A DNA stretch of 51,640 nucleotides from assembly GCA_022509145.1 (NCBI GenBank), contig JAFLTX010000008.1, forward strand, positions 1-51,640. The letters run 5' to 3'. Source of the stretch: Muribaculaceae bacterium (GTDB lineage: Bacteria; Bacteroidota; Bacteroidia; Bacteroidales; Muribaculaceae). Below are positions 1 through 8,023 of this stretch, in pieces. Each line of letters begins with the position of its first letter. The first letter of the stretch is position 1. Position numbers and translations under genes: made by a program. The notes below the pieces were generated by a model. The model saw only the letters and a program-made list of their open reading frames with translations, ran no database searches and was not told where the DNA came from.

Positions 1-27
1 ATACTGAACAATCAAATCCTAAATAAA

Positions 28-49
28 TCTGTAAACAAATTTCAGGACA
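28..49. repeat. Terminal inverted repeat, left copy (likely insertion sequence end)
   Basis: This 22-base stretch reappears inverted at 51592-51613 with 20 of 22 positions identical. It ends in CA towards the window interior while the right copy begins with TG, the pattern of IS3-type element ends. The IS body would lie to the left, outside the window; only about 27 bases of it are seen. The family assignment is inference from the end dinucleotides only. Confidence 0.6.
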
Positions 50-115
50 GGTCAAAGCCCAGCCGGCGCCACAGCGGCCTGCGCTTCGCTTTTTCCGGCT
101 CGGCGGCGTAGAGGC

Positions 116-149
116 AAAAAAGCGGCGCCCATCAAGAGATGAGCGCCGC
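116..149 (-). terminator. Rho-independent terminator of the lipoprotein gene
   Basis: Read on the minus strand this is a 12-base stem (138-149 with 122-133, one G-U-type mismatch) with a 4-base loop, followed by a run of six T. It lies 26 bases after the stop codon of the lipoprotein gene and is GC-rich in the stem, so it is a convincing intrinsic terminator. Confidence 0.85.
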
Positions 150-175
150 AGATATTGTCATTCTATAGATGATTC

Positions 176-1702
176 CTATTTCTTTTCGTAGATCTTGTTG
201 TGGACTGAACCATTGAGGTGTTCGCCTTCAACCGGAGCGTTGTAGTCGCCTACCTGGTCGCTCACAATATCTACCGTGCAATCCTTATCCTCGGCATAAT
301 TCTCTTCGCCAAACGCATTGATGTAGTAATCAGGTTCGCGGTCGAGGAATCTCACTGTAGCCTTGTCGAGATAGCTCTTCAGCTCTTCGAGTGAGAGAAC
401 ATCGTTGAAGTAGTTCCAAACCTCGAAGGTGATACCGTCGTCATATCTTTCGCGGCAATAGTTGATTACTTCTTCGTTGATACCGTCGGTCCAGATTCTG
501 ATACCGCCTTCTACGAATTGTACGTTAAACGTTACCTCGTTGCCGGCGATGTTGTAAACCACCTGTTCCGGACCACCGTGGAGCATCAGCTCGTCGAAGT
601 GCTTCTCTACTACAGCCATATCGTCGGCATCGCAGTAGTACATTGCGGGAACGGGGATAAATACCTCAACGTCGGTGTTGGCACGAACGTGGATCGAGAG
701 GTGTGATTCCAGATATTCGCCGTTCTTGTCGTCTACGCCAAGGTTGATTTCAACCTCGTTGTCGAAGCCATAGCTCGGAGCGCTGGGATCGAGCACGTCA
801 TCGTCGCCGTCGTTCGGATCCGGATCCGGTGTTTCGGGAGTTTCCGGTTCAGTCACCTCGGGAGCCTGGCCCTTGAGGTAAGCGGGAGAAATCTTTACGA
901 TCCAGTCGTTGAAGACCCAGTCGCGTTCTACGTCCATATTCTTATTGGCGTCCTGGCCTGCCGGATGCTCTGCGAAGAAATCGAAGCATACGTAGTAGTT
1001 GCCGTCCACCTCTATAATAATATATTCGTAGTGATTCTTGCTGTCGGTTGAATTGTGGTAGCCAAACTGGTCAATGACATCTTCCGGGCAATACATATCG
1101 GTCATCAGAGTGGTGCCGATAAATTTTTCGCCGGTTTCATCGTCTGTGTATACAGTGTTGTTCTGGCCGCTGTTGAAGTTGTTTACGTGCTCGTATACAT
1201 CTTCGTACTCATACTTGTCGCGGAGCACGAATTCTTCTTCGGGCCACCATGCAGTCTGCTGCTTAACCTTGTCGGTGTAAGCGAGAAGGTGGTTCATGTG
1301 GCTCGAGCCGGTACCGATGTTCTGGCCGTAACCGTCTTCATAAGTCTGCTGGCCGGTGTAAACCTGCTGTACCCAATAGTTGTTCCAGTCGATATGGATA
1401 TCGTTCTTCACATTGGGACGCGGGTCGGCTACAGCTGCCAATACCTTTTCAATCTCTTCTTGTGTTACGTTGGTCGGACGCTCCCACTTCTGATACCAGA
1501 GGTTGCCGTTCACATCGACACCGCGAGTGGAAGTGGCACCCCAATAATGGTCGCCCGAGTAGGCCACAACCTTCGGAGCTTTTACCAAAAGCCCCTTGTC
1601 GCTGCCGTACGACGGGTCATTTTCTGTGGAGCAAGAAGTCAACAGACCTCCGGCTACCACGCCGAGCGTCATCATCGTTAATTTCAGACTCTTCTTCATC
1701 AC
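176..1702 (-). CDS. Putative outer-surface lipoprotein of unknown function
   Basis: A 508-residue protein with a lipoprotein signal peptide: a basic start (MMKKSLK), a hydrophobic stretch and the lipobox LTSC, which puts the lipidated cysteine at residue 24. Residues about 280-310 form a Pro/Asp/Glu-rich linker (TPETPDPDPNDGDDD) that splits the protein into an N-terminal part rich in Tyr, Trp and Asn and a C-terminal part with beta-strand-like segments. I do not recognise either part as a named family. The gene stands alone between its own promoter (1779-1810) and its own terminator (116-149). The start could be either of the first two Met codons. Export to the outer membrane is likely from the signal peptide; any binding or structural role would be a guess. 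Confidence 0.85.
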   Translation of the reverse strand: MMKKSLKLTMMTLGVVAGGLLTSCSTENDPSYGSDKGLLVKAPKVVAYSGDHYWGATSTRGVDVNGNLWYQKWERPTNVTQEEIEKVLAAVADPRPNVKNDIHIDWNNYWVQQVYTGQQTYEDGYGQNIGTGSSHMNHLLAYTDKVKQQTAWWPEEEFVLRDKYEYEDVYEHVNNFNSGQNNTVYTDDETGEKFIGTTLMTDMYCPEDVIDQFGYHNSTDSKNHYEYIIIEVDGNYYVCFDFFAEHPAGQDANKNMDVERDWVFNDWIVKISPAYLKGQAPEVTEPETPETPDPDPNDGDDDVLDPSAPSYGFDNEVEINLGVDDKNGEYLESHLSIHVRANTDVEVFIPVPAMYYCDADDMAVVEKHFDELMLHGGPEQVVYNIAGNEVTFNVQFVEGGIRIWTDGINEEVINYCRERYDDGITFEVWNYFNDVLSLEELKSYLDKATVRFLDREPDYYINAFGEENYAEDKDCTVDIVSDQVGDYNAPVEGEHLNGSVHNKIYEKK

Positions 1703-1778
1703 TATGTTATTTCGTTGATTTTTAGCAGTTTATTCTATTTAATATCTCTCGGCGAGGTCTTTTTCGCCGAAATTTTTA

Positions 1779-1810
1779 CAAAATTACAAATTATTTCTCG
1801 AATTTGCAAA
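1779..1810 (-). promoter_or_regulatory. Bacteroidetes-type promoter for the lipoprotein gene
   Basis: On the minus strand there is TTTG at 1807-1810, a 20-base spacer and TAATTTTG at 1779-1786, a full match to the TTTG/TAnnTTTG consensus. Transcription would begin near 1773, leaving a leader of about 70 bases that contains a 6-base hairpin (CGGCGA...TCGCCG, about 1750-1770). Confidence 0.75.
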
Positions 1811-1838
1811 TCTTAATTGCAATTTTTTTCACAAAAAT

Positions 1839-2825
1839 TTACATTTTTTTCATCCCGCGCAAACCACGCAGCAGCGGCGACCCCGCTGGTGCCCTCTTCA
1901 ACACCTCCAGCCGATCCAACCCATCGGCAATCACCAAACCCTCCAAAGGCATAAACTCCGGCAAGATCCCGGGCATCTCTCCTTTATCAATATGGGCGCA
2001 GATATTACCAGGCACCTCTCCTTTATTTTCGGCGCACAATTTTCCGGGCACCTCTCCTTTATTATTATGGCTGCACATATTATAGGAGCACACCCGCTGA
2101 CACAAATCGCAGCCGAATATCGTGCCCGTCCGCTCAACGAGCTCGCGCTCCTCCTTCTCAAGAGCGCCAACCTTCTCTATGGTTAAATAATTCAAACAGC
2201 GCCGGCTGTCTACCATCCCGCCGGGCAAAAGCGCTCCTCCCGGGCAAACCCTTTGCGCGGCCTCCACATCCTGCATAGTCTCAACATCATCACCCATTTG
2301 CATATTGGCGGAGAGATCCCCAATCTCAAGCGTCGTGAGAATCTCTGCCAGAAACACCATACTGCCCACTCCCGGCACAATCACATTCCCGTGCCCGCGA
2401 CTTCTCACACCAACGCCGCTCCTCACGGCCCAATATCGCTCCAAGATGGGAGCAGAATCGATGCAGATGCGCCATTCGCCTCCAAACTCTCCCTTCAGCG
2501 CCTTCACCACGCCCTTGAGCCTTTGCCGGAGCACCTTATGATAATCCAGCCCCAACGCATACGTGGCCACTCCTTTATAAGGGTTGGCCTGCCGATAATT
2601 AAAAGCAACTGAAATCACCGTCTTGGCCCCGTCGAGCAGCAGCCTGGGGTCGCGGCGCAAGTCGCGGTGGCACGCCATATACTCCATCCCGGCGTGGTGC
2701 CCGGCCTCGAGCCATTTCTCGAAGCGGAGCCACTCATCCGCCTCTACCTCCCCGGCCTCGCTCCATCCCCAGCGTGCCGCGCCGCTCTCCTCAAGCAGTC
2801 GGCTCAGCCTTTCTTGCAGCATCAT
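1839..2825 (-). CDS. queG: Epoxyqueuosine reductase QueG, divergent, with repeat insertion
   Basis: QueG reduces epoxyqueuosine to queuosine in the wobble base of tRNAs, using a cobalamin cofactor and two [4Fe-4S] clusters. Seen here: the N-terminal QueG domain with DSAPILER (residues 123-130, holding the catalytic Asp), RRCLNYLTIE at 208-217 and GCDLCQRVC at 238-246. Two things are odd. The first cluster motif, normally CxxCxxCxxxCP, keeps only the last Cys (C194); the other three positions read M184, V187 and A190. Then, right after the second cluster, residues 249-286 are three tandem copies of a 12-13 residue unit, each containing one Cys and ending KGE(V/M)PG. The protein also stops at 328 residues and lacks the C-terminal HEAT-like part of longer QueG proteins. 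The start overlaps the end of the upstream nucleotidyltransferase gene by 35 bases, so the two are co-transcribed. Family assignment is firm; activity is doubtful. Confidence 0.85.
   Translation of the reverse strand: MMLQERLSRLLEESGAARWGWSEAGEVEADEWLRFEKWLEAGHHAGMEYMACHRDLRRDPRLLLDGAKTVISVAFNYRQANPYKGVATYALGLDYHKVLRQRLKGVVKALKGEFGGEWRICIDSAPILERYWAVRSGVGVRSRGHGNVIVPGVGSMVFLAEILTTLEIGDLSANMQMGDDVETMQDVEAAQRVCPGGALLPGGMVDSRRCLNYLTIEKVGALEKEERELVERTGTIFGCDLCQRVCSYNMCSHNNKGEVPGKLCAENKGEVPGNICAHIDKGEMPGILPEFMPLEGLVIADGLDRLEVLKRAPAGSPLLRGLRGMKKM
1971..2085 (-). repeat. In-frame tandem repeat, three units of 36-39 bases, inside queG
   Basis: A 17-base core (on the plus strand, GGGCAYCTCTCCTTTAT-like) occurs at 1971-1987, 2010-2026 and 2046-2062, spaced 39 and 36 bases. 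Each unit keeps the reading frame and encodes N-x-C-x-x-x-KGExPG. The unit is much more AT-rich and better conserved at the DNA level than the surrounding gene, which suggests recent duplication or insertion of a small element. Confidence 0.85.
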
Positions 2826-3957
2826 CGCGCTTCCTGCCGTTTCTGCGGCGACGTTTCTTCTTCCGTTTCCGCTTGACCTCTATCCGGTCGTCGAGATCGC
2901 CCGGTTTCAGCCCCGGCATCAGCGACTTCACCTCCCGGATGAAATCATAATCATACATCAGCCGCTTCAGAGCAGTGGTCACGATGGCGCCTGTGCCGTG
3001 GCCGCGATTCTTCTCCTTCACCTCCCTCGCCTTTTTGGGCAAATCCTTATACGGCACCTTCACCCTGTTGAATTTCGAGAAGAGCGCCGCGTAGCGTTCC
3101 GCAAGCGAATCGCCGGCTTGCGCCAGATTCTCCATCGTCACGTCCCAGAGAGTCGGCAGCTTCCCGTTCGGACCCACTTTCTCGCGAAGGGTATGGTCTT
3201 TCACCTTGAAAAGATGACACAACTCCGGCACCACGCGAAACACCACTCCCACCTGCTTCATCAGCTGGAGCGTGGCAACGGGGTCGTTGCTCTCCATTAT
3301 TTTCCCAAACTCCGTGGCCACCCGCGGACGCCTCACAATCTTTATCCTTTGGGCGTTATCTTTCATCGATTTCATGATTTCATCGGGGATTTCCCACCCG
3401 TAGCGCACTGCAAACCGAAGCGTGCGCAAGATGCGGATCGGGTCGTCGCTGTAAGTCTCGCCCGGCTCCATCGGGGTCATGATTCGATGATTTTTTATGT
3501 CGTCTATGGCGCGGCCCGTCAAATCGAGCATCTCGCCTGTGGTTACGTTCTGATAAAGGGAATTGATGGTGAGGTCTCTGCGCAGGCAGTCGTCCATAAT
3601 CGAACCGAAACACACCTCCGGATTGCGGCTGTTGGCGTCGGTGTACTGCTCCCTGCGGGTCTGCACCACCTCTATCTCATGTTGGGGGAAAGCCTTCAGC
3701 CTCAGCTTCGACGAGCTGAAGCGCCTGTAGAGCTTCGGAGGCTCGGCCGTAAGCCCCTCCTGCTCGAGCCAGATCGGAAACTGGACACCTCCGTCGGGGA
3801 GCGCTACGGCAAGGTCTACGTCATGGATCTCGTGACCCATAAGCATATCGCGCAGGCAGCCGCCCACCACATACACCTTACCTTCCCATTTCGTGCCGCT
3901 TATCACGCCACGCAGGTACTCCAGAATCTCTTCATACTCCGCTTTCTGCATAAACAT
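2791..3957 (-). CDS. tRNA nucleotidyltransferase / poly(A) polymerase family protein
   Basis: A class II nucleotidyltransferase of the CCA-adding enzyme / bacterial poly(A) polymerase family. The head domain is clear: VGGCLRD at residues 31-37 and the metal-binding DVD at 46-48, then the RRDLTINSL and DPIRILRTLRFA blocks. The family's usual HD phosphohydrolase motif is not visible: where the HD region should be, the text reads WDVTMENLAQ...RYAALFSKFN, with no His-Asp pair. The C-terminus is a dense Lys/Arg tail (KRKRKKKRRRRNGRKR) as seen in poly(A) polymerases. The frame is open upstream, but I start at the ATG at 3955-3957, or the one two codons later, because it precedes the conserved region directly. 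It overlaps queG by 35 bases. CCA addition and RNA tailing cannot be told apart here. Confidence 0.8.
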   Translation of the reverse strand: MFMQKAEYEEILEYLRGVISGTKWEGKVYVVGGCLRDMLMGHEIHDVDLAVALPDGGVQFPIWLEQEGLTAEPPKLYRRFSSSKLRLKAFPQHEIEVVQTRREQYTDANSRNPEVCFGSIMDDCLRRDLTINSLYQNVTTGEMLDLTGRAIDDIKNHRIMTPMEPGETYSDDPIRILRTLRFAVRYGWEIPDEIMKSMKDNAQRIKIVRRPRVATEFGKIMESNDPVATLQLMKQVGVVFRVVPELCHLFKVKDHTLREKVGPNGKLPTLWDVTMENLAQAGDSLAERYAALFSKFNRVKVPYKDLPKKAREVKEKNRGHGTGAIVTTALKRLMYDYDFIREVKSLMPGLKPGDLDDRIEVKRKRKKKRRRRNGRKRDDAARKAEPTA

Positions 3958-3959
3958 CG

Positions 3960-3967
3960 CAAAATTA
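3960..3967 (-). promoter_or_regulatory. Possible -7 box directly before the nucleotidyltransferase start
   Basis: TAATTTTG on the minus strand ends two bases before the ATG at 3957. No TTTG lies 19-21 bases further upstream, so it is only half a promoter. If used, transcription would begin at or inside the start codon, giving a leaderless message. Confidence 0.35.
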
Positions 3968-3975
3968 ATACTTTT

Positions 3976-4008
3976 TTTGGTGGCGTTTGAAAAAAAATTG
4001 TAATTTTG
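3976..4008 (+). promoter_or_regulatory. Bacteroidetes-type promoter for the first endonuclease I gene
   Basis: TTTG at 3976-3979, 21-base spacer, TAATTTTG at 4001-4008. The ATG lies 68 bases downstream at 4077. It is divergent from the nucleotidyltransferase gene. Confidence 0.75.
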
Positions 4009-4076
4009 TATTTTTAGCATACGAATCAATCCCAAAGACATCAATAACGCTATTTAAATCAAAACCTTATACCTTC

Positions 4077-5651
4077 ATGAAGAAATTTTTACAATCCGTA
4101 CTGTGTATCTCGGCCGTAGCCGTGTTGCAGTTCTCGGCGCAGGCCGAAATCCCGCAGGGTTACTACAGCTCCCTCGAAGGGAAGTGTGGCGTCGAGCTCA
4201 AGAAAGCCGTCAAAGCTCTTGCAGCCGACCACGTGCAGATTCCTTACGGCGACCCGAACCCCAACAACCCGGTAAACCCCGTAGAGACAGCCACCTGGAG
4301 CGTGTTCCCCGTCTCCGACACCCGCACCATCGACGGGCGCCTCTGCTGGTGGGATATGTACAGCGCCAACAATATGTGGGTGTCGAGCGGCCACATCGGC
4401 CTCAATATCGAGCACAGCGTGCCCCAATCCTGGTGGAAAACCAACAACGCCACCTACACCCCGGCCTACTATGACCTCCACCACCTCAACCCCTCCGAGG
4501 CCGACGCCAACGGCAGAAAAGGCAACAACCCGCTGGGCATCATCTCAGGAGAACCGACCTGGACCAACGGCGTCACCTCCATCGGCAAGCCCCAGGACTC
4601 CTACGGCATCAGCGGCACCTCAGTCTTCGAGCCATATCCCAGCTACCGCGGCGACTTCGCCCGCGCCTACTTCTACATCTTCACCATCTACGACGATATA
4701 GAGTGGCAAGAGCAGTACAACTTCATGTACGACACATCGAGCGACCTGCTGCTGCGTCCCTGGGCTTACAATATGCTCCTCGAGTGGAACTCCACCGACC
4801 CCGTCAGCATGAAAGAGGTAAACCGCAACGACGCCGTCTACGGATTCCAGAAAAACCGCAATCCCTTCATCGATTGCCCCACTCTGGCCGACCATATCTG
4901 GGGCGACAAGAAAGACGTCCCCTTCACATACGTGCCCTTCACCCCCGCCACCGACGACCCTGAGTCGTATCCCGGCTGGGATGAAATCTTCCCCGAGCTC
5001 AACCTCGGCTACTGGGCTCCCGTGGCTTCCAACGACGACATCAACGAAGACGAAGAATACTTCATCGTGTCGCCCTCCAAGATGGCTGCCATGACCTACT
5101 CGCTCATCTCCACCAACAAGGCCATCGACAAGTGTGTGCTCTCTCCCGAGTTTGACGACAGCTTCACCCCGGCCCTCATCACCTCCGTGCCCCTCGACAT
5201 CGCCACTGTCAAGCTCGAACAGGGCGAAGACGGATGGTATCTCGCCGTCTATGACCCCGACTACAGCTTCGTGGGCTATATCAGCGTTTCCGGAACAGGC
5301 AACGGCGTTTTCTCACAGACAAAGACCGACAACTGCCTCGCTTCAATCGACGTGGACGGCGCCAACAACAAGACCGTCATCACCTACACCAACAGCGGCT
5401 GCACCCTGCAGTTCAACTCCGGCAACCCCCGCTTTGCAGGCTATACCTCCAACCAGACCCCCATCCAGCTTTACCGCGCCACCGACGAAGTGGACAACGC
5501 CGTTGACGCCGTCGGCGCAGACGCCGCCGCAGCTCTGCTCGGCATCTTCGACATAAACGGCCGCAAGGTAAACGCCGCTTCTGCCGACCAGCTCCAGAAG
5601 GGGATCTATATCATTGTAACCGAGAAGGGCGCCCGCAAAGTCATCAAGTAA
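4077..5651 (+). CDS. Secreted endonuclease I family nuclease with T9SS sorting tail (copy 1)
   Basis: A 524-residue extracellular DNA/RNA nuclease of the endonuclease I (Pfam Endonuclease_1, HNH-like) family. The start at 4077 gives a clean signal peptide (MKKFLQSVLCISAVAVLQF, cleavage after AQA). The nuclease domain covers about residues 25-290, with the catalytic NIEHSVPQSWW block and the DLHHLNPSEADANGRKGNNP block with its His and Asn residues. A beta-rich middle region follows (about 310-480), then a type A T9SS sorting tail (FDINGRKV, KGIYII, ARKVIK). The protein is thus expected to cross the outer membrane and be anchored or released at the surface. It has its own promoter and stands 47 bases before the TPR gene. 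The gene at 12507-14117 is a paralogue with the same layout. A role in scavenging nucleic acid or degrading extracellular DNA is family-based inference. Confidence 0.92.
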   Translation: MKKFLQSVLCISAVAVLQFSAQAEIPQGYYSSLEGKCGVELKKAVKALAADHVQIPYGDPNPNNPVNPVETATWSVFPVSDTRTIDGRLCWWDMYSANNMWVSSGHIGLNIEHSVPQSWWKTNNATYTPAYYDLHHLNPSEADANGRKGNNPLGIISGEPTWTNGVTSIGKPQDSYGISGTSVFEPYPSYRGDFARAYFYIFTIYDDIEWQEQYNFMYDTSSDLLLRPWAYNMLLEWNSTDPVSMKEVNRNDAVYGFQKNRNPFIDCPTLADHIWGDKKDVPFTYVPFTPATDDPESYPGWDEIFPELNLGYWAPVASNDDINEDEEYFIVSPSKMAAMTYSLISTNKAIDKCVLSPEFDDSFTPALITSVPLDIATVKLEQGEDGWYLAVYDPDYSFVGYISVSGTGNGVFSQTKTDNCLASIDVDGANNKTVITYTNSGCTLQFNSGNPRFAGYTSNQTPIQLYRATDEVDNAVDAVGADAAAALLGIFDINGRKVNAASADQLQKGIYIIVTEKGARKVIK

Positions 5652-5698
5652 GGCAGAAGCCCTTTTTCCGCCCTTGCTACAACGACTTTACTACCCCG

Positions 5699-8023
5699 AT
5701 GATGAAAAAAATCATTTCTCCAATTCGTTTTAAGGCAGCTTCGGCTGCCTTAGCGTTGCTCACGGTCGCCGGCGCCTGGGCTGCGGAGCCCTCCGTGGAG
5801 ATGCTCCTGCCTCAAGACCTCAGGGCGCCGCGCCTCCTGCGCACGCTCGCCGAGTTTCCGGCCTCTCAGGGCCGCTCGCGCATCAATCTGGCTCTGGGCG
5901 ACATATTCTTCTCAAAAACGGAATATGCCGCAGCCCTCGAATATTACAACCGCATCGCCGACAACGCATTCAGTGGCGACGTGGCCGACGGCTTCCTCTT
6001 CCGCAAAGCATTCTCGCTGATGAAAGTGGGCTATTACGCCGAGGCCGCAGCCACATTCGCCCGCATCTCCGATGCCTCCACGCCATCCTCGCCGGCATAT
6101 TTCTATATTGCCTACCTCGACTATGTGGGAGGCGATTACGACCGCGCCTACACCCGCTTCCAGGCTGCCCAGAGAGCCGGCGGCGAGAAGGCCGGAGAAG
6201 CCGCGTATTACATCAACCAGATCGACTTCTACCGCGGCGACTACCGCAAGGTGGCCAACGCCGCCGAACGCCTCCTCGCCGGCGACATCCCCGACGAGCT
6301 CAAAGGCGAGACCCTCCGCGTCTCCGGCATCGCATTCTTCAAAACAGGCGACAAGACCCGGGCCCAAGACTACCTGCAGCGCTATGTCGACGAAGCCGGC
6401 ACTGGCGCAGAGCTCACCGCGGTTTACTCCCTGGCCACAATCCTCTACGACCGTGGCGATTACGACGCCGCACTCCCGCTCTTCTCTGCCGTGACCGAAG
6501 ACCCCGGAGCCCTCGCTCAGAGCGCGTGGCTCTACATCGGCCAGATCCTTCAGAGGCAGGGAGACGCCTCCGGCGCCGCCCTGGCCTTCGACAAAGCCGC
6601 CCGGCAGAGCTGGGATTCCGACGTGGCCGAGACCGCGGCCTACAACCTGGCAGTCTCGTCAGGCTCGGGGCTCGGGTTGCCCTTTGCCGACGCCGCCGGG
6701 GCTATGGAGAATTTCATCGAATCATACCCCTCCTCGCCGTATGCCGCCAACCTCTCCCGCTATCTGGCCAATGCATACTACGGCAAGGGAGACTACGCCA
6801 ACGCCCTGCGCCAGGTGGAGAAAATCTCTCCGCAAGACGCCTCCGCCAGGCTCCTGCGCCAGAAGACACTCTATATGCTCGGCGTGGAAGCTCTGCGCCA
6901 AGGGCGTCTCACCGATGCCGAGCGCTACCTTACGGAAGCCACCGCATCATCCGCTCCCGACAAGGATGTGGCCGCACAGGCCGCTCTCTGGCTCGGAGAG
7001 ACTCACTTCCTTCGTAAAGACTACCGCAAGGCGGCCGCCGCCTATGAAGCGGCCCTCGCCTCCGGGCGCCTCGGTGCCAACACAGCCCTGGCCCGCTACG
7101 ACCTCGGATATGCCTACCTGAAGCTCCGCGAATACGCCAAGGCCCGCAACGCCTTCAAGAGTGCCCTCGATGCCGGCACGCTCTCGGGATACCAGCTCGA
7201 AGACGCCCGCCTGCGCTATGCCGATTGCCTCTATTACACAGGCGCTTACACCGATGCCCTCGCCATCTTCAGAAGCATAGCGGCACAGGGAGGCCAGAAC
7301 GGTGCCTACGCCGACATCCGAGTGGCCGACATCCAGGGGAGAAAAGGCAATGTGGCCGAGAAAATCTCTATCCTTGAACGCGTGGTGGCCTCCGACCAGG
7401 CAGGCCCATGGCAGTCCACCGCCCTGGCGCGCCTCGCCGACGCCTACACCGAAAAAGGCGACGACCGCAAGGCCGCCGAGCTCTACGCCCGCATGCTCGG
7501 CTCCGGCCAAAGCAGCGAGGAGACCCTGCAGACCTACTACTCCCTTGCCACCAACGCCGACAACCTCTACAACACCGGCGACTTCGAGGCCGCCTACAAG
7601 GCCTACCGCCATCTCGAATCCTCGGGCATCGACGTGTTCCAGCCCTCGGCGGTTCTCGGCATCATGCGCACCTCTCCCTCCGACCAGGAAGTTTACCGCT
7701 ATGCAGCCATGGCCGAGGCCATACCGCAGCTGCAGTCGGAGCTTGAAGGCGACATCCGCTACAACGTGTTCCAGGCCGACCGCCTTCTGCAGGCCGGACG
7801 TCCCACGGAGGCCGAGAAGCTGCTCACATCCGTGGTCGATGCCGGCAGCTCCGACTCCTACTGGCTCGCACGCGCCTACATAGCCCTGGCCGACGCCTAT
7901 GCCGCTCAGGAGAAAGACTACCTCGCACGCCTTTATCTCGAGACCCTCCGCGACAACTATCCCGGAAAGGACTCCACCATACCGCAAATGATTTCCTCAC
8001 GATTGAAAGCCCTCCAGAAATGA
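5699..8023 (+). CDS. Exported tetratricopeptide (TPR) repeat protein
   Basis: A 774-residue protein with a signal peptide (hydrophobic residues about 10-27, cleavage near AWA-AE) and an almost unbroken series of TPR-like helical pairs from about residue 50 to the end, recognisable by repeated patterns such as GDYDRAYTRF, GDYANALRQV, DYRKAAAAYEAAL and GDFEAAYKAY. TPR arrays act as protein-binding scaffolds; this one would sit in the periplasm. Its stop overlaps the start of the beta-barrel gene by four bases (ATGA at 8020-8023), so the two are translationally coupled and probably work together at the outer membrane. No enzyme motif is visible. Two adjacent ATG codons (5699, 5702) are possible starts. 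Confidence 0.85.
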   Translation: MMKKIISPIRFKAASAALALLTVAGAWAAEPSVEMLLPQDLRAPRLLRTLAEFPASQGRSRINLALGDIFFSKTEYAAALEYYNRIADNAFSGDVADGFLFRKAFSLMKVGYYAEAAATFARISDASTPSSPAYFYIAYLDYVGGDYDRAYTRFQAAQRAGGEKAGEAAYYINQIDFYRGDYRKVANAAERLLAGDIPDELKGETLRVSGIAFFKTGDKTRAQDYLQRYVDEAGTGAELTAVYSLATILYDRGDYDAALPLFSAVTEDPGALAQSAWLYIGQILQRQGDASGAALAFDKAARQSWDSDVAETAAYNLAVSSGSGLGLPFADAAGAMENFIESYPSSPYAANLSRYLANAYYGKGDYANALRQVEKISPQDASARLLRQKTLYMLGVEALRQGRLTDAERYLTEATASSAPDKDVAAQAALWLGETHFLRKDYRKAAAAYEAALASGRLGANTALARYDLGYAYLKLREYAKARNAFKSALDAGTLSGYQLEDARLRYADCLYYTGAYTDALAIFRSIAAQGGQNGAYADIRVADIQGRKGNVAEKISILERVVASDQAGPWQSTALARLADAYTEKGDDRKAAELYARMLGSGQSSEETLQTYYSLATNADNLYNTGDFEAAYKAYRHLESSGIDVFQPSAVLGIMRTSPSDQEVYRYAAMAEAIPQLQSELEGDIRYNVFQADRLLQAGRPTEAEKLLTSVVDAGSSDSYWLARAYIALADAYAAQEKDYLARLYLETLRDNYPGKDSTIPQMISSRLKALQK

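Noticed and set aside
1750..1770. Hairpin CGGCGA...TCGCCG as a queG terminator
   Set aside because: It lies within the leader of the next gene beyond that gene's promoter -7 box, and no T run follows on the minus strand, so a terminator role is not supported.
2623..3990. 455-codon open frame on the plus strand, antisense to the nucleotidyltransferase gene and part of queG
   Set aside because: It is a by-product of the GC-rich codon pattern: the minus-strand frame carries clear family motifs, while this one shows none and spans two genes.
5652..5698. Possible terminator after endonuclease I copy 1
   Set aside because: A short run of T follows AGCCC, but no stable stem precedes it; read-through into the TPR gene is just as likely.
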